From: Burkholderia ubonensis
GTDB lineage: Bacteria > Pseudomonadota > Gammaproteobacteria > Burkholderiales > Burkholderiaceae
NCBI RefSeq assembly: GCF_902833085.1
Contig: NZ_CADFEB010000003.1
Span: forward strand, 124,001 to 188,000
Direction: 5' to 3'
Length of the DNA: 64,000 bases
Made by a program: the position numbers and the translations under genes. Below, piece after piece: positions 35,856-45,356 of this stretch (its first letter is position 1; each line of letters opens with the position of its first letter). The notes under the pieces are model-generated. The model did no database searches. It saw only the letters and a list, made by a program, of their open reading frames with translations, and was not told the origin of the DNA.

Positions 35856-36281
35856 ATGAACAAGCTCATCCTCTTCGCCGCTGCCGTGGTGCTGCTATGG
35901 ACGGGTGCGACGACCGCCGAGACCGGCGCGCATTCCGCGAAGGCCATCGTCTACATCGGATGGCCCAACGACGGCCAGGTGCTGCCGGCCGGACGTCCGT
36001 TCCGGGTGTGGTTCGGCTTGCGGGACATGGGCGTCGCGCCGTCGCACGTGCAGTTTCCGAACACGGGCCACCATCACCTGCTGGTCGATACGGACCTGCC
36101 GCCGATGGACCAGCCGATTCCGTCCGACCGGAATCACCTGCATTTCGGCGCGGGCGAGACCGAAACCACGCTGGAGCTTCCGCCGGGCAAGCACACGTTG
36201 CAGCTGTTGATGGGCGACGCCAACCACGTGCCGCAAAATCCCCCCGTCTATTCGAAGAAGATCACGATCTACGTGAAGTGA
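35856..36281 (+). CDS. DUF4399 exported protein, copy 2
   Basis: The 141-residue protein has a signal peptide ending near TTAETG and the same DUF4399 core (GHHHLLVDTDLPPMDQPIPS, LPPGKHTLQLLMGDAN) as its neighbour. The two share most of the C-terminal half and clearly arose by tandem duplication. They are probably co-transcribed and periplasmic. The DHDHVPHDPP segment of copy 1 is DANHVPQNPP here, so any metal ligands there are not conserved. Confidence 0.85.
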   Translation: MNKLILFAAAVVLLWTGATTAETGAHSAKAIVYIGWPNDGQVLPAGRPFRVWFGLRDMGVAPSHVQFPNTGHHHLLVDTDLPPMDQPIPSDRNHLHFGAGETETTLELPPGKHTLQLLMGDANHVPQNPPVYSKKITIYVK

Positions 36282-36505
36282 CGTCGCGCACGTCGAGCGA
36301 CGATCGCGCGGCGACGCTGTCGCCCATTGCGTGATCGGCGCGAGTGTCTGTGCATTCCCGACATGCCGAGCCGGAACTGTCGGCGGCGACCCGTCACGCA
36401 TCGTTGATCCGTGTGCCGCCCACGCATCGCCCCAACCCCCTTCTTCCTCGCCCGGACCCGCATCGGCCAGCCGCCCGGCATGCTTCCCGCCGATCCCGCG
36501 AGCGG

Positions 36506-36522
36506 CTGGCACATCCTATGCA
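36506..36522 (+). promoter_or_regulatory. Predicted sigma-54 promoter of the export operon
   Basis: CTGGCACATCCTATGCA has the -24 GG (36508-36509) and -12 GC (36520-36521) separated by exactly 10 bp. Transcription would begin about 25 bases before the ribosome site of the TolC-like gene. The operon itself encodes a sigma-54 activator. Confidence 0.65.
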
Positions 36523-36559
36523 GGATGAGATGCGCCGCGTTCCTCCGAAGGAGTCGACC

Positions 36560-38035
36560 GTGAACACCCGCCTGTCGCCGACCGCCACGCGCAACCGCCG
36601 CGGTCTCATGCGTTCGCTGGCCCGCCTTGCCGGTTCCGCCGGTGCATGCGCGGCGTTGCTGTCCGGCTGCATGGATCTGAACATACCCGCCTACCAGCGC
36701 CCGGAAATGCCGGCGAAGGCCACGTGGGCGCACGCGCACGGGCCGGTATCCGCGTCGGATGCGGTCAATCCGGAATGGTGGAAGAGCTTCGACGATCCGA
36801 CTCTCGATGCGCTCATCGACAAGGCCATCGCGGGCAACGTCGACATCAAGGTGCTGGCGGCCCGCATCGGCGTGGCCGGCGCGCAGGTCGGCGAAGTCCA
36901 GGCGGGCGCGCTGCCGAGCGTCGACCTCGGCGCGGGCGCGGACTTCGAGAAGAGCACGCATCAGAAGCTGTCGAAGACCTACAACCTCGGCAGCCAGGTG
37001 AACTGGGACATCGACATCTGGGGCAAGGTCGAGAAAGGCGTGCAGGCGCAGAAGGCCGAATTCCACGCGACCGAGGCCGACTGGCGCGCAGGCTACCTGA
37101 CGCTCGTCGCCGACGTGTCGAGCACGTACTTCCGGATCCTCCAGTTCGACGACCAGATCGAGCAGGAGCAGCGCACGCTCGACAAGAACCGGCAGATCCT
37201 CGCGATCTACCAGTCGATGTTCGCGAACGGCGTCGCGCCGCAGACGGAAGTGCTGCGGCAGAGTGCGGAGATCAACGGGCTGGCGAACGAGCTGATCGAG
37301 CTGCACCGTTCGCGCGACAACGCCGAGAACGCGCTCGCGACGCTGCTGGGCGTGCCGGCCGGCGAATTCACGATGCCTGCCGGTCATCTCCGGCAGCGCG
37401 TCAAGCTGCCGGACGTGCCGATGGGGCTGCCCGCGCAACTGCTCGCGCGCCGGCCGGATGTCGTCGCCGCGCAGTTTCGCGTGCTCGAATCGTATGACGA
37501 AGTGGGCGCGGCGAAGCTGGCGCAACTGCCGTCGATCAGCCTGACCGGGCGCGGCGGCACCGCGGCGTTCGCGCTGTCGGACCTGTTCAAGGCGTTCACG
37601 TTCAGCTTCCTGCCGAGCCTCAACCTGCCGATGTTCGACCCGGGCGTGCGCGCGCACATCAAGACGACCGAGGCGCAGACCAAGGTCGCCGAGCAGCAGT
37701 ACCGGCAGACCGTGTTCACCGCGTTCAAGGAGGTGGAAAATGCACTCGTCGATCTCGACGCGCACAAGCGGCAGCGCGTGCAGCTTCAGCAGCAGGGCGA
37801 GCGCCTGCGCAGCGTCGCCGCACAGGTCGAGGCGCAGCTCAGGGAAGGGCTCGTCTCGCAGCTCGAGGTGCTCGAATCGGAACGTTCGGTGGCGTCCGCG
37901 GAGCTCGCGCTGCTCGCCAATCATCAGCAGATTCTGAGCGACACGGTCACGCTCTACAAGGCGATCGGCGGCGGCTGGCGCGCGGTCGAAATCTCGAATG
38001 CGAGCAGCGAGCCGGCCGGCCACGCGATGCAATGA
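36560..38035 (+). CDS. NodT/TolC-type outer-membrane efflux lipoprotein
   Basis: I place the start at GTG 36560 because GAAGGAG lies six bases upstream, giving 491 residues. An ATG at 36608 is possible. The lipobox ALLSGC puts the lipidated cysteine at residue 37. Two OEP repeats follow, with PEWWKSFDDPTLDALIDKAI, the tail of helix blocks LARRPDVVAAQFRV and LPSISLTGRGG. It forms the outer-membrane tunnel of a tripartite exporter. It is the first gene of an operon with FHA, HlyD, PpiC, C39-ABC and sigma-54 activator genes, so it likely serves that ABC transporter rather than an RND pump. Its stop overlaps the next start. Confidence 0.88.
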   Translation: MNTRLSPTATRNRRGLMRSLARLAGSAGACAALLSGCMDLNIPAYQRPEMPAKATWAHAHGPVSASDAVNPEWWKSFDDPTLDALIDKAIAGNVDIKVLAARIGVAGAQVGEVQAGALPSVDLGAGADFEKSTHQKLSKTYNLGSQVNWDIDIWGKVEKGVQAQKAEFHATEADWRAGYLTLVADVSSTYFRILQFDDQIEQEQRTLDKNRQILAIYQSMFANGVAPQTEVLRQSAEINGLANELIELHRSRDNAENALATLLGVPAGEFTMPAGHLRQRVKLPDVPMGLPAQLLARRPDVVAAQFRVLESYDEVGAAKLAQLPSISLTGRGGTAAFALSDLFKAFTFSFLPSLNLPMFDPGVRAHIKTTEAQTKVAEQQYRQTVFTAFKEVENALVDLDAHKRQRVQLQQQGERLRSVAAQVEAQLREGLVSQLEVLESERSVASAELALLANHQQILSDTVTLYKAIGGGWRAVEISNASSEPAGHAMQ

Positions 38036-40095
38036 ACACGCCAGCCCTGCGTAGCCGCGCGATCGGCGTCGGCCGATTGACTACCGTCATCGGTCGCCTA
38101 AACTTTTTTCACGCTCTTGTTGCCATGTGCGTTGGCGGAGCGGCTTCACTATGGTGGTTCGCAAGCGCGTCGCGTTTCCTGCGCCGCGTGCCCATTGGCG
38201 GGCGCATGTCGATCGTTGGCCGAATCATGGTTCCAGACGCCGCTTCGATTGCCGAGAAACAGGCCGCGCTCGATCGGCAGTTCGACATCGTGCTCAAGCC
38301 GGCTTCCCATCCGGAGCTGAGCGAGATCCGGATCGACAACGCGCTGTTCGCCGTCGGGCGGACCAACACGCCGTTCGCGTCCGCGCGGCCCGAGCTGGTG
38401 GCCGACCTGTCGCGCCGGCATGCGCGCATCTTCTTCGAAGGCAGCGCGGCCTATGTCGCCGATCTCGGCAGCAAGAACGGGACGGCCGTCAACGGCGTCG
38501 ACGTCGGCGACAAGCCGCACCTGCTGCGCGACGGCGACGAACTGCGCTTTGCCGGCACGCTGGCGTACCGCGTCGCGTTCGTGCCGCGCGCGACGCATCG
38601 GCCGGCGCGGCCGGCCGTCGTCACGCTGTCGCCGGAGCGCGGCGATCTCGGCCTGCAACCGGTCATCATTACCGCGTTCCCGTTCCTCGTGAGCAAGACC
38701 GACGACACGTTCGCGTGCTACCGGAACGCGTATCCGCATCAGGTGAACTACCTGTCGCGCCGTCACGCGCATATCTACATGCAGGACGGCGAGGTCTTCG
38801 TCGAAGACCTCGGCAGCACGAACGGCACGTTCGTCGACGGCCGTCGGCTCGACGAGCATGCGGTGCCGCTCGGCGACGGCGCGCTGCTCGCGTTCGGCGG
38901 CGATCACTTCGTCTATCGCGTCGGCGTGCAGCGCGAGCCGGCGCCGGACTCCACCGTGACGGCCGCGTCGTCGCCCGGAGCCGGCGCGAATGCGGCCGCC
39001 GTGGACGCCGATCGGACGACCTTCGTCGATACCGCACATTCGTTCCTCGACATCTTCTGCACGGTTCCGGCCGTTCAGCAGGACGACGAAGTCAACCCGC
39101 ATGCCGCGCATGGCGCCGCCGAAACCGCGCATGACGCGCGCCGCCGGCGCGGCAGGTTCGAAGTCTTCCTGTCGGAGCTGAGCGAGGCGTTCGGCGGCAG
39201 CGGGCACGTGAACCTGCGCCGGCTCGGCTGGTGGAGCGGCGCGCTGCTGGCCGCGCTCGTCGTGCTGCTCGCGACGCTGTATTTCCAGGACGCGCCGCTG
39301 CGCGACATGCGTTCGCTGCTGGCGCGCGGCGACACCGTGCACGCGGCGCAGCTCGCCGACCGTTATCTCGCAAACCATCCGGACGACACGGCGTTCCTCG
39401 CGCTGGGCACCGAGGCGCTCGTCCGCTCGACCGTGCCGGACTGGATCGCCGCGATGAACGTGCGCGCCTTCGAGCGCGCCCGCGCCGTCGTGCAGGACAT
39501 GCGCACGCTGGCGCGCCACAACCCCGACGCACGGCCGCTCGTCGACGAAGTCGCGTGGATCGGCGAGCTGCAGGCGTTCGTTGCCGGACGCGGCGGGCCG
39601 GACGCGCCGATCCGCATCTACCGCGACGAAGCGCCGATCAAGGCCTTGACCGGCCGCTGGAACGACGACCCGGGCGCGCATCAGCGGCTGCTCGACCGGA
39701 TTTCGTCATACGTTCCCGCGTTCGCCGTGCCGTATGCCGACGCGCTCAGCCAGGTGCGCAAGCTGCAAAGCGACAACTCCGTCTACGTGGCCGCGCTCGA
39801 ACGCTTGCAGCGCGCGATCGCGTCGGCGCTCGACGACGACCGGCTCGACGGTCTCCCGGCGCAGCTCGCCGATTACGAGCAGCGCTATCCGCGCCTCGGC
39901 GGCCTCGACGCCGTGCGGGCCGACCTGCAGCAGTACACGCAGTTCGAAAGCGACGCGCGGGCCGGGCGCGGGCCGGCCGTGCTGGATCGCCTCAGGCAGT
40001 TCCGCTTCGCGACGCCGCCGTTCGCCGCGCATGCCGCGACGCTGGAACGGCTCGCTTCCTCGGGAGGGCGCGGTGAAGCTCGACAGTCTCCTTAA
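38032..40095 (+). CDS. Twin-FHA membrane protein of the peptide export operon
   Basis: The frame gives 687 residues from an ATG overlapping the upstream stop. A start at 38206 (MSIVGRIMVPDAAS) is also plausible and would drop a weakly hydrophobic lead. Two FHA domains are evident: the first with LSRRHARIFFEG and DLGSKNGTAVNG, the second with LSRRHAHIYMQDG and DLGSTNGTFVDG. FHA domains bind phosphothreonine. A membrane helix (GALLAALVVLLATLYF, about residues 403-418) follows, then a C-terminal helical domain of about 260 residues. It likely senses the product of the Ser/Thr kinase at 49656 and links it to the exporter. Confidence 0.88.
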   Translation: MNTPALRSRAIGVGRLTTVIGRLNFFHALVAMCVGGAASLWWFASASRFLRRVPIGGRMSIVGRIMVPDAASIAEKQAALDRQFDIVLKPASHPELSEIRIDNALFAVGRTNTPFASARPELVADLSRRHARIFFEGSAAYVADLGSKNGTAVNGVDVGDKPHLLRDGDELRFAGTLAYRVAFVPRATHRPARPAVVTLSPERGDLGLQPVIITAFPFLVSKTDDTFACYRNAYPHQVNYLSRRHAHIYMQDGEVFVEDLGSTNGTFVDGRRLDEHAVPLGDGALLAFGGDHFVYRVGVQREPAPDSTVTAASSPGAGANAAAVDADRTTFVDTAHSFLDIFCTVPAVQQDDEVNPHAAHGAAETAHDARRRRGRFEVFLSELSEAFGGSGHVNLRRLGWWSGALLAALVVLLATLYFQDAPLRDMRSLLARGDTVHAAQLADRYLANHPDDTAFLALGTEALVRSTVPDWIAAMNVRAFERARAVVQDMRTLARHNPDARPLVDEVAWIGELQAFVAGRGGPDAPIRIYRDEAPIKALTGRWNDDPGAHQRLLDRISSYVPAFAVPYADALSQVRKLQSDNSVYVAALERLQRAIASALDDDRLDGLPAQLADYEQRYPRLGGLDAVRADLQQYTQFESDARAGRGPAVLDRLRQFRFATPPFAAHAATLERLASSGGRGEARQSP
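38077..38104 (+). promoter_or_regulatory. Possible internal sigma-70 promoter
   Basis: TTGACT, 16 bp and TAAACT lie inside the first codons of the FHA gene frame. If active, it would favour a start at 38206 and allow basal expression of the downstream genes independent of sigma-54. Confidence 0.35.
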
Positions 40096-41482
40096 GCGCG
40101 CGCGGCAGGCGGCGCCGCCGGAGCCGCCGCGCTCGCTCGGCGAGGCGCTGGAGGATCACAGCGCCGAAGGGATCGCGATCCTGACGGCGCGGCCGTGGCG
40201 GCTCACGCAGGCGACCATCATCGCGATGGTGGGGCTCGTCGTGTGTGCGCTGTTGTGGTCGTTCGTCGGCCGCGCCGACGTGATCGTGACCGCGCAGGGC
40301 GCGCTCGCGCCGGAATCCGAGGTGCGCCGCATCTACGCGCCCGTCGACGGCGAGCTGGTGGACATCTACATCGCCGAAGGCCAGCCGGTCGAGAAGAACG
40401 ACGTGATCGGCCGGATCAACGCGCGCGGCGCGATCGAGGCGGCGACGAATGCGCTCGATGCGCGGCTCAAGCTCGACGACGCGGAGCGCGAATGGAAGCA
40501 GTTTCCGGACAAGAAGCAGCTGATGGAGCGCAAGGCCGACGCGCTGAAGCAGCAGATCGAGGTCGAGGAGCACCTGCACCAGAACCGCATTGCCGAAGGC
40601 ACGAGCAAGCTCGCGCAATCGCAGCGCGCGCAGATCGACGAAGCGCGCAGCAACATCGACAACGCGCGCCACGCGCTCGATCTCGCGAAGGACGAACAGG
40701 ACAAGTACGCGCGCCTGTTCGCGCTGCCGGGCGGCGGCGGCGTGTCGCAGAGCCAGGTGGAGCAGAAGCGCAGCGCGTACCTGCAGGCCCAGGACAGCTA
40801 CCGCGTCGCGCAGGCGCGGCTCACGCAGCTCGAGGCGCAGCAGAGCCACGAGTTCGCGCAGGCGAAGGCGCAGCTCGAAGGCAGCGGCGAGACGCTGGCC
40901 GGGCTGCGCATCCAGTACGACGCGACGGTGCGCGACATCGCGAACACCGAGGAGAAGCTGCGCCTGCAGGTGCAGACGGCGCGCCTCGCCGCGGATGCCG
41001 CCGCGCGCATCCGCTTCGAGAACATCGACAAGGACAATTTCCTGCTCGTGCTGGCGCCCGCGTCCGGCGTGATCACCGATGTGACCACGACGCAGCCCGG
41101 CGACAAGATTCTCGCCAACACGCCGCTCGGCAGCATCGCGCCGTCGGATGCGCGGCCGGTGGTGAAGGTCGCAATCGCGGAGCAGGACCGCGCGTTCCTG
41201 CACGAAGGCTTGCCGGTGAAGCTCAAGTTCAACGCGTTTCCGTATCAGCGCTACGGCGTGATCGACGGCACGCTCGAATACATCTCGCCGGCGACGAAGC
41301 CGCAGGCGCAGACGAAGGAACCCGTCTACGAAGGCCGCGTGGCGCTGGCGCGCGACGCGTACCTGATCGCCGGCACGAAGTACCCGCTGCGCTACGGGAT
41401 GACGGCCACGGCGGAAATCGTGGTGCGCGAGCGGCGGCTGATCGGGTTCGCGCTGGACCCGTTCAGGCAGATCGCGGGCTGA
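40073..41482 (+). CDS. HlyD-family periplasmic adaptor (membrane fusion protein)
   Basis: The start is GTG 40073 with GGGAGGG upstream, overlapping the FHA gene by 23 bases. It gives 469 residues. A short cytosolic tail leads into one membrane helix (ATIIAMVGLVVCALLWSFVG, residues about 43-62). A lipoyl/barrel-sandwich half (VDGELVDIYIAEGQPVEKNDVIG), a long coiled coil (about 130-320) and the second half with FLLVLAPASGVITDV follow. It bridges the inner-membrane ABC transporter and the TolC-like tunnel, as in type 1 secretion. Confidence 0.92.
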   Translation: MKLDSLLKRARQAAPPEPPRSLGEALEDHSAEGIAILTARPWRLTQATIIAMVGLVVCALLWSFVGRADVIVTAQGALAPESEVRRIYAPVDGELVDIYIAEGQPVEKNDVIGRINARGAIEAATNALDARLKLDDAEREWKQFPDKKQLMERKADALKQQIEVEEHLHQNRIAEGTSKLAQSQRAQIDEARSNIDNARHALDLAKDEQDKYARLFALPGGGGVSQSQVEQKRSAYLQAQDSYRVAQARLTQLEAQQSHEFAQAKAQLEGSGETLAGLRIQYDATVRDIANTEEKLRLQVQTARLAADAAARIRFENIDKDNFLLVLAPASGVITDVTTTQPGDKILANTPLGSIAPSDARPVVKVAIAEQDRAFLHEGLPVKLKFNAFPYQRYGVIDGTLEYISPATKPQAQTKEPVYEGRVALARDAYLIAGTKYPLRYGMTATAEIVVRERRLIGFALDPFRQIAG

Positions 41483-41513
41483 TGGACAAGGGAAGGGGAT
41501 CAAGGGGAACGAG

Positions 41514-42266
41514 ATGACGGCAATAGTGCGTATCGACGACGACGTGATCGGCACCGACGACTTCATCCGCGTGCTGAAGCTCAGCGGGCAGTTCGAGGGC
41601 CTCGTCGAGCAGCAGGTTCGCGACCGGCTGACGGTGATCGCGGCGAGGAAGATGGGCATGCAGGTGAGCCCGGCAGAAATCCAGGAGCGCGCCGACCAGT
41701 TCCGCCGCGTGCGCGGCCTGCACCGCGCCGCGGACATGAACCGCTACCTGGACGTGTTCGGCATCAGTCTCGACGAGTTCGAACGGTTCATCACGGACAC
41801 GCTGTACCAGGAGAAAACGTTCGACACCGTGTGCAGCGACGCGGCCGTCGAAGCGTACTTCAAGCTCAATTCGCCGAAGTTCGACAGCATCGAGGTCAGC
41901 CACATCGTGCTCGATTCGGAAGGCAAGGCGCGCGAGATGATGGCGACCCTGGAGGACGACCCGGACTGCTTCGGCGACATGGCGCGCGAGCATTCGATCG
42001 CCGACACGAGCGAGCGCGGCGGCGTGATCGGCAAGGTGCTGCGCGGCTCGCTGAAGACGGATATCGAGGCCAAGGTGTTCAACGCGCACGTGGGCGACCT
42101 GCTCGGGCCGTTCGCGGCGCCCGACGGCTCGTTCTTCGAGATCTTCTCGGTCACCGCGAAACACCCGGCCGCGCTCGACGCCGACGTCGCGTCGGAGGTG
42201 CGCCGCCTGCTGCGCGAGGAATGGCTCGCCGAGCGCGCGCAGGAACACATCATCGAGGCACGCTGA
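41514..42266 (+). CDS. PpiC/SurA-type peptidyl-prolyl isomerase
   Basis: The 250-residue protein has an N-terminal SurA-like helical domain (residues about 15-110) and a parvulin domain (about 125-220) with EVSHIVLDSEGKAREMM, FGDMAREHSIADTSERGGVIG and GPFAAPDGSFFEIFSV. There is no signal peptide, so unlike SurA it should act in the cytosol, perhaps on the secreted peptides or the transporter. Parvulins of this kind occur in type 1 and peptide export operons. It sits 31 bp after the HlyD gene and 18 bp before the ABC gene. Confidence 0.88.
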   Translation: MTAIVRIDDDVIGTDDFIRVLKLSGQFEGLVEQQVRDRLTVIAARKMGMQVSPAEIQERADQFRRVRGLHRAADMNRYLDVFGISLDEFERFITDTLYQEKTFDTVCSDAAVEAYFKLNSPKFDSIEVSHIVLDSEGKAREMMATLEDDPDCFGDMAREHSIADTSERGGVIGKVLRGSLKTDIEAKVFNAHVGDLLGPFAAPDGSFFEIFSVTAKHPAALDADVASEVRRLLREEWLAERAQEHIIEAR

Positions 42267-42284
42267 ACACGGAGAACCGCACCG

Positions 42285-45200
42285 ATGGACGCACCAGCCC
42301 CCGCTCCGGCCAGCACCCCGTCGCTCGCGGAGTTTCTCGCGTCGGTGGAGCCGCTGTCGCTGTTCTCGCGCGACGAACTCGATCGCCTGGCCGCGCATGC
42401 GCAGGTGCGCACCTACGCGTTCGGCGACACCGTCTGCAACCATGGCGATCCGGCCGAGGGCCTGTATGTGCTGCGATCCGGGGCCGTGCGCCTGATCGCC
42501 GACGAGCGCGGCAAGGAAACCAGCGTCGGCGTGCGCAAGGAAGGCGAAGTATTCGGCGAAATGGCGATGCTGCGCGACTGCTGGCACGAGGTGTCGGTGC
42601 GCGCGTCGAAGAAGACCGAGGTGCTGTGCATCCCGCGCAGCGCGATCGAGCCGATGCTGCGCGACAACCCCGCCGCGCAGGCATTCGTGACGAGCTATGT
42701 CGCGATCAGCTCGGCCGGCGGCTTCGTGACGCGGCTGTTCGACCTGCGCGGCAAGCTGACGCGCGCCGAGCTCGAGGAGTACGTGTCGAGCGTCGGCGTG
42801 AAGCGCGTCGCGGCCGGCAAGGAGATCGTCCGGCAGGGGCCGGGCGGCGACCTGCGGCTGTATGTGGTGCGCCAGGGCGAGGTGAGCGTGTCGTGCCACG
42901 AGGACGGCAACGACTATCCGCTCGCGACGCTCGGCGCAGGCGAGATCTTCGGCGAGCGCGCGTGCCTGCTGCGGCAGGAGCAGGCGGCGACCGTCACCGC
43001 CGTCACCGATACGCGCCTGCTCGTCATTCCGGAAAAGACCGTGCACTTCATGCTCGAGCGCAACCCGAAACTGCGCGAGGTGCTCGAGGAGCGCATCCGT
43101 TTCGTCGATCAGGAGCTGCAACGGCAGAAGAAGCTCGCCGAGCGGCGGCGCCACCCGCTGCAGATCGACATCGGCGCCGACGCCGCGTTCGGCGAGCGCA
43201 TGATCAAGCGTTTCGTGCTGGTCGAGCAGGCGGAGGAAATGGATTGCGGGGCGGCGTGCCTCGCGATGATCTGCCGTCACTACGGCATCGCGATGACGCT
43301 CGGCAAGCTGCGCGATCTCGCGAACGTGACGACGCAGGGTGCGACGCTCGACAGCCTCGCGCGCACCGGCGAGGCGGTCGGCTTCGCGACGCGCGGCGTG
43401 CAGTGCACGTACGAGGCGCTGCTCGGGTTCGACCTGCCGTTCATCGTGCACTGGGAGGGATACCACTACGTCGTCGTGTACGGCGTGTCGAAGTCGTGGG
43501 TGCGGATCGCCGATCCGGCGCTCGGCTTCAGGAAGCTGAGCGTCGAGGCGTTCGAGCGCGGCTGGAGCGGCACCTGCCTGCTGTTCACCGCGAGCGCGAC
43601 GGCCGCGGCGCCGGTCGAGTCGCGTTCGCCATGGGTGCGCTTCATCGGCTACCTGCGTCCTTACAGGAAGATCCTCGCGCACCTGTTCCTGGCGACGTTC
43701 GTGATCCAGGTGCTGGGCGTCATCCCGCCGCTGATCATCCAGAGCGTGCTGGACGGGGTGATCGTGCACCAGAACGTCAGCCTGCTGCACCTGCTGATTG
43801 CCGGGCTCGTCATTTCGCACGTGTTTACCCAGCTCATGACCACGATCCGCGCCCATTTGTCCAACTTCATGGTGCGCAGTCTCGACTTCGCGATGATGTC
43901 GCAGTTCTACAAGCACACGATGTCGCTGCCGTATTCGTTCTTTGCGCGCCGCAAGAGCGGGGACGTGTTCGCGCGCTTCCAGGAAAACCAGACGATCCGG
44001 GCGTTCCTGACGGAGTCCACCGTGACCACCGCGCTCAATCTCCTGATGATCTTCATCTACTTCACGATCATGTTTCTCTACAACGTGAAGATGACGCTGG
44101 TGCTGATCGCGTTCGTGATCCCGATCATGGCGCTCACGGCGCTCGCGACCCCGAAGCTGAAAGGCTATGCGCGCGAGGTGTTTGCCGCGTCGACCGATGC
44201 GAAATCGCTGCTGATGGAGACGCTCGGCGGCGTCGAAACCGTGAAGGGCATGGGCATCGAGCGGTCGGTGCGCCTGAAGTGGGAGCGCAAGTATGCGAAG
44301 GCGCTCGACGTGCAGTACCGCGCGCAGGCATTCAATATCCTGGTGGCGCTCGGCGGCCAGCTGCTGAATGCGGCGACCACGATCGTGATCCTGTGGGTCG
44401 GCGCGAACCTCGTGCTCGCGCATGAACTCAGCATCGGGCAGCTGATCGCCTTCAATGCGTTCATGGGCAGCGTGCTGGCGCCGCTGATGGGGCTCGTCGG
44501 CATGTGGAGCCTGATGAACGACGCGGCGGTGGCGATGGAGCGGCTCGGCGACGTGCTCGACATCGAGCCCGAGCAACGGCCGGCCGAACTGGCTTCGCGC
44601 GTGCTGCTGCCCGACCTGCAGGGCGACATCAGCTTCGACGGCGTGTACTTCCGCTATGGCGGCAACGAGACGCCTTACGTGCTCGAGAACATCAACTGCA
44701 CGATTAAGCGCGGCGAGATGGTGGCGATCGTCGGGCGCAGCGGCTCGGGGAAAACCACGCTGGCGAAGCTGCTCGTCGGCTTTTATGCGCCGACCGACGG
44801 CAAGATCGTGGTGGACGGCTACGACATGAGCGCGATCGACAAGGCTTACTACCGCGCGCAGATCGGCTACGTGATGCAGTCCAACCTGGTGTTTTCCGGA
44901 TCGATTGCCGAGAACATCGCATGCGGCGACGCGAGCCCCGACTGGCGCCGCATGGAGGAGGTGGCCCGGATGGCCGACGCGCATGCCTTCATCAGCAAAT
45001 TGCCGCTCGGCTACGAGCAGGTGGTGGGCGAGCGCGGCGTGGGCCTGTCGGGCGGCCAGATCCAGCGGCTTTGCATCGCGCGCGCGCTGTATCACGACCC
45101 GCGCCTGCTGGTGTTCGACGAGGCGACCTCGTCGCTCGACACGCAGTCGGAGAGCAACATCCTCGCGAACATGCACGAGATCCTGCAAGGGCGCACGGCG

Positions 45201-45356
45201 GTGATCATTGCGCACCGGCTCAGCACCATCATGCGGGCCGACAAGATCCTGGTCCTGTACGAAGGCGCGATCGTCGAACAGGGCTCGCACGACGAGCTGG
45301 TCGCCCTCAAGGGCATGTATTACCAGCTCGTGCAGAAACAGCTGGGCACATCATGA
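42285..45356 (+). CDS. C39-peptidase ABC exporter with two N-terminal cyclic-nucleotide-type domains
   Basis: The 1023-residue protein has two CRP-like cNMP folds (residues about 25-140, FGEMAML; about 165-285, FGERACL). Neither has the phosphate-binding arginine of true cAMP pockets (DCWHEVSV and RQEQAATV replace the RAA region). A C39 peptidase (about 308-435) has its full active site: Gln315, Cys321 (EMDCGAACLAM), His394 and Asp410. Six membrane helices follow. The ABC ATPase has Walker A GRSGSGKTT (817-825), signature LSGGQIQR (921-928) and Walker B LLVFDEATSSLD. It should cut double-glycine leaders while exporting the peptides. Its stop overlaps the activator gene start (ATGA). Confidence 0.93.
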   Translation: MDAPAPAPASTPSLAEFLASVEPLSLFSRDELDRLAAHAQVRTYAFGDTVCNHGDPAEGLYVLRSGAVRLIADERGKETSVGVRKEGEVFGEMAMLRDCWHEVSVRASKKTEVLCIPRSAIEPMLRDNPAAQAFVTSYVAISSAGGFVTRLFDLRGKLTRAELEEYVSSVGVKRVAAGKEIVRQGPGGDLRLYVVRQGEVSVSCHEDGNDYPLATLGAGEIFGERACLLRQEQAATVTAVTDTRLLVIPEKTVHFMLERNPKLREVLEERIRFVDQELQRQKKLAERRRHPLQIDIGADAAFGERMIKRFVLVEQAEEMDCGAACLAMICRHYGIAMTLGKLRDLANVTTQGATLDSLARTGEAVGFATRGVQCTYEALLGFDLPFIVHWEGYHYVVVYGVSKSWVRIADPALGFRKLSVEAFERGWSGTCLLFTASATAAAPVESRSPWVRFIGYLRPYRKILAHLFLATFVIQVLGVIPPLIIQSVLDGVIVHQNVSLLHLLIAGLVISHVFTQLMTTIRAHLSNFMVRSLDFAMMSQFYKHTMSLPYSFFARRKSGDVFARFQENQTIRAFLTESTVTTALNLLMIFIYFTIMFLYNVKMTLVLIAFVIPIMALTALATPKLKGYAREVFAASTDAKSLLMETLGGVETVKGMGIERSVRLKWERKYAKALDVQYRAQAFNILVALGGQLLNAATTIVILWVGANLVLAHELSIGQLIAFNAFMGSVLAPLMGLVGMWSLMNDAAVAMERLGDVLDIEPEQRPAELASRVLLPDLQGDISFDGVYFRYGGNETPYVLENINCTIKRGEMVAIVGRSGSGKTTLAKLLVGFYAPTDGKIVVDGYDMSAIDKAYYRAQIGYVMQSNLVFSGSIAENIACGDASPDWRRMEEVARMADAHAFISKLPLGYEQVVGERGVGLSGGQIQRLCIARALYHDPRLLVFDEATSSLDTQSESNILANMHEILQGRTAVIIAHRLSTIMRADKILVLYEGAIVEQGSHDELVALKGMYYQLVQKQLGTS

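Noticed and set aside
41463..45290. A 1275-codon open frame on the minus strand over the HlyD-PpiC-ABC genes
   Set aside because: It is the antisense of three strongly supported plus-strand genes, with Arg/His-rich composition typical of GC-rich shadows and no family match.
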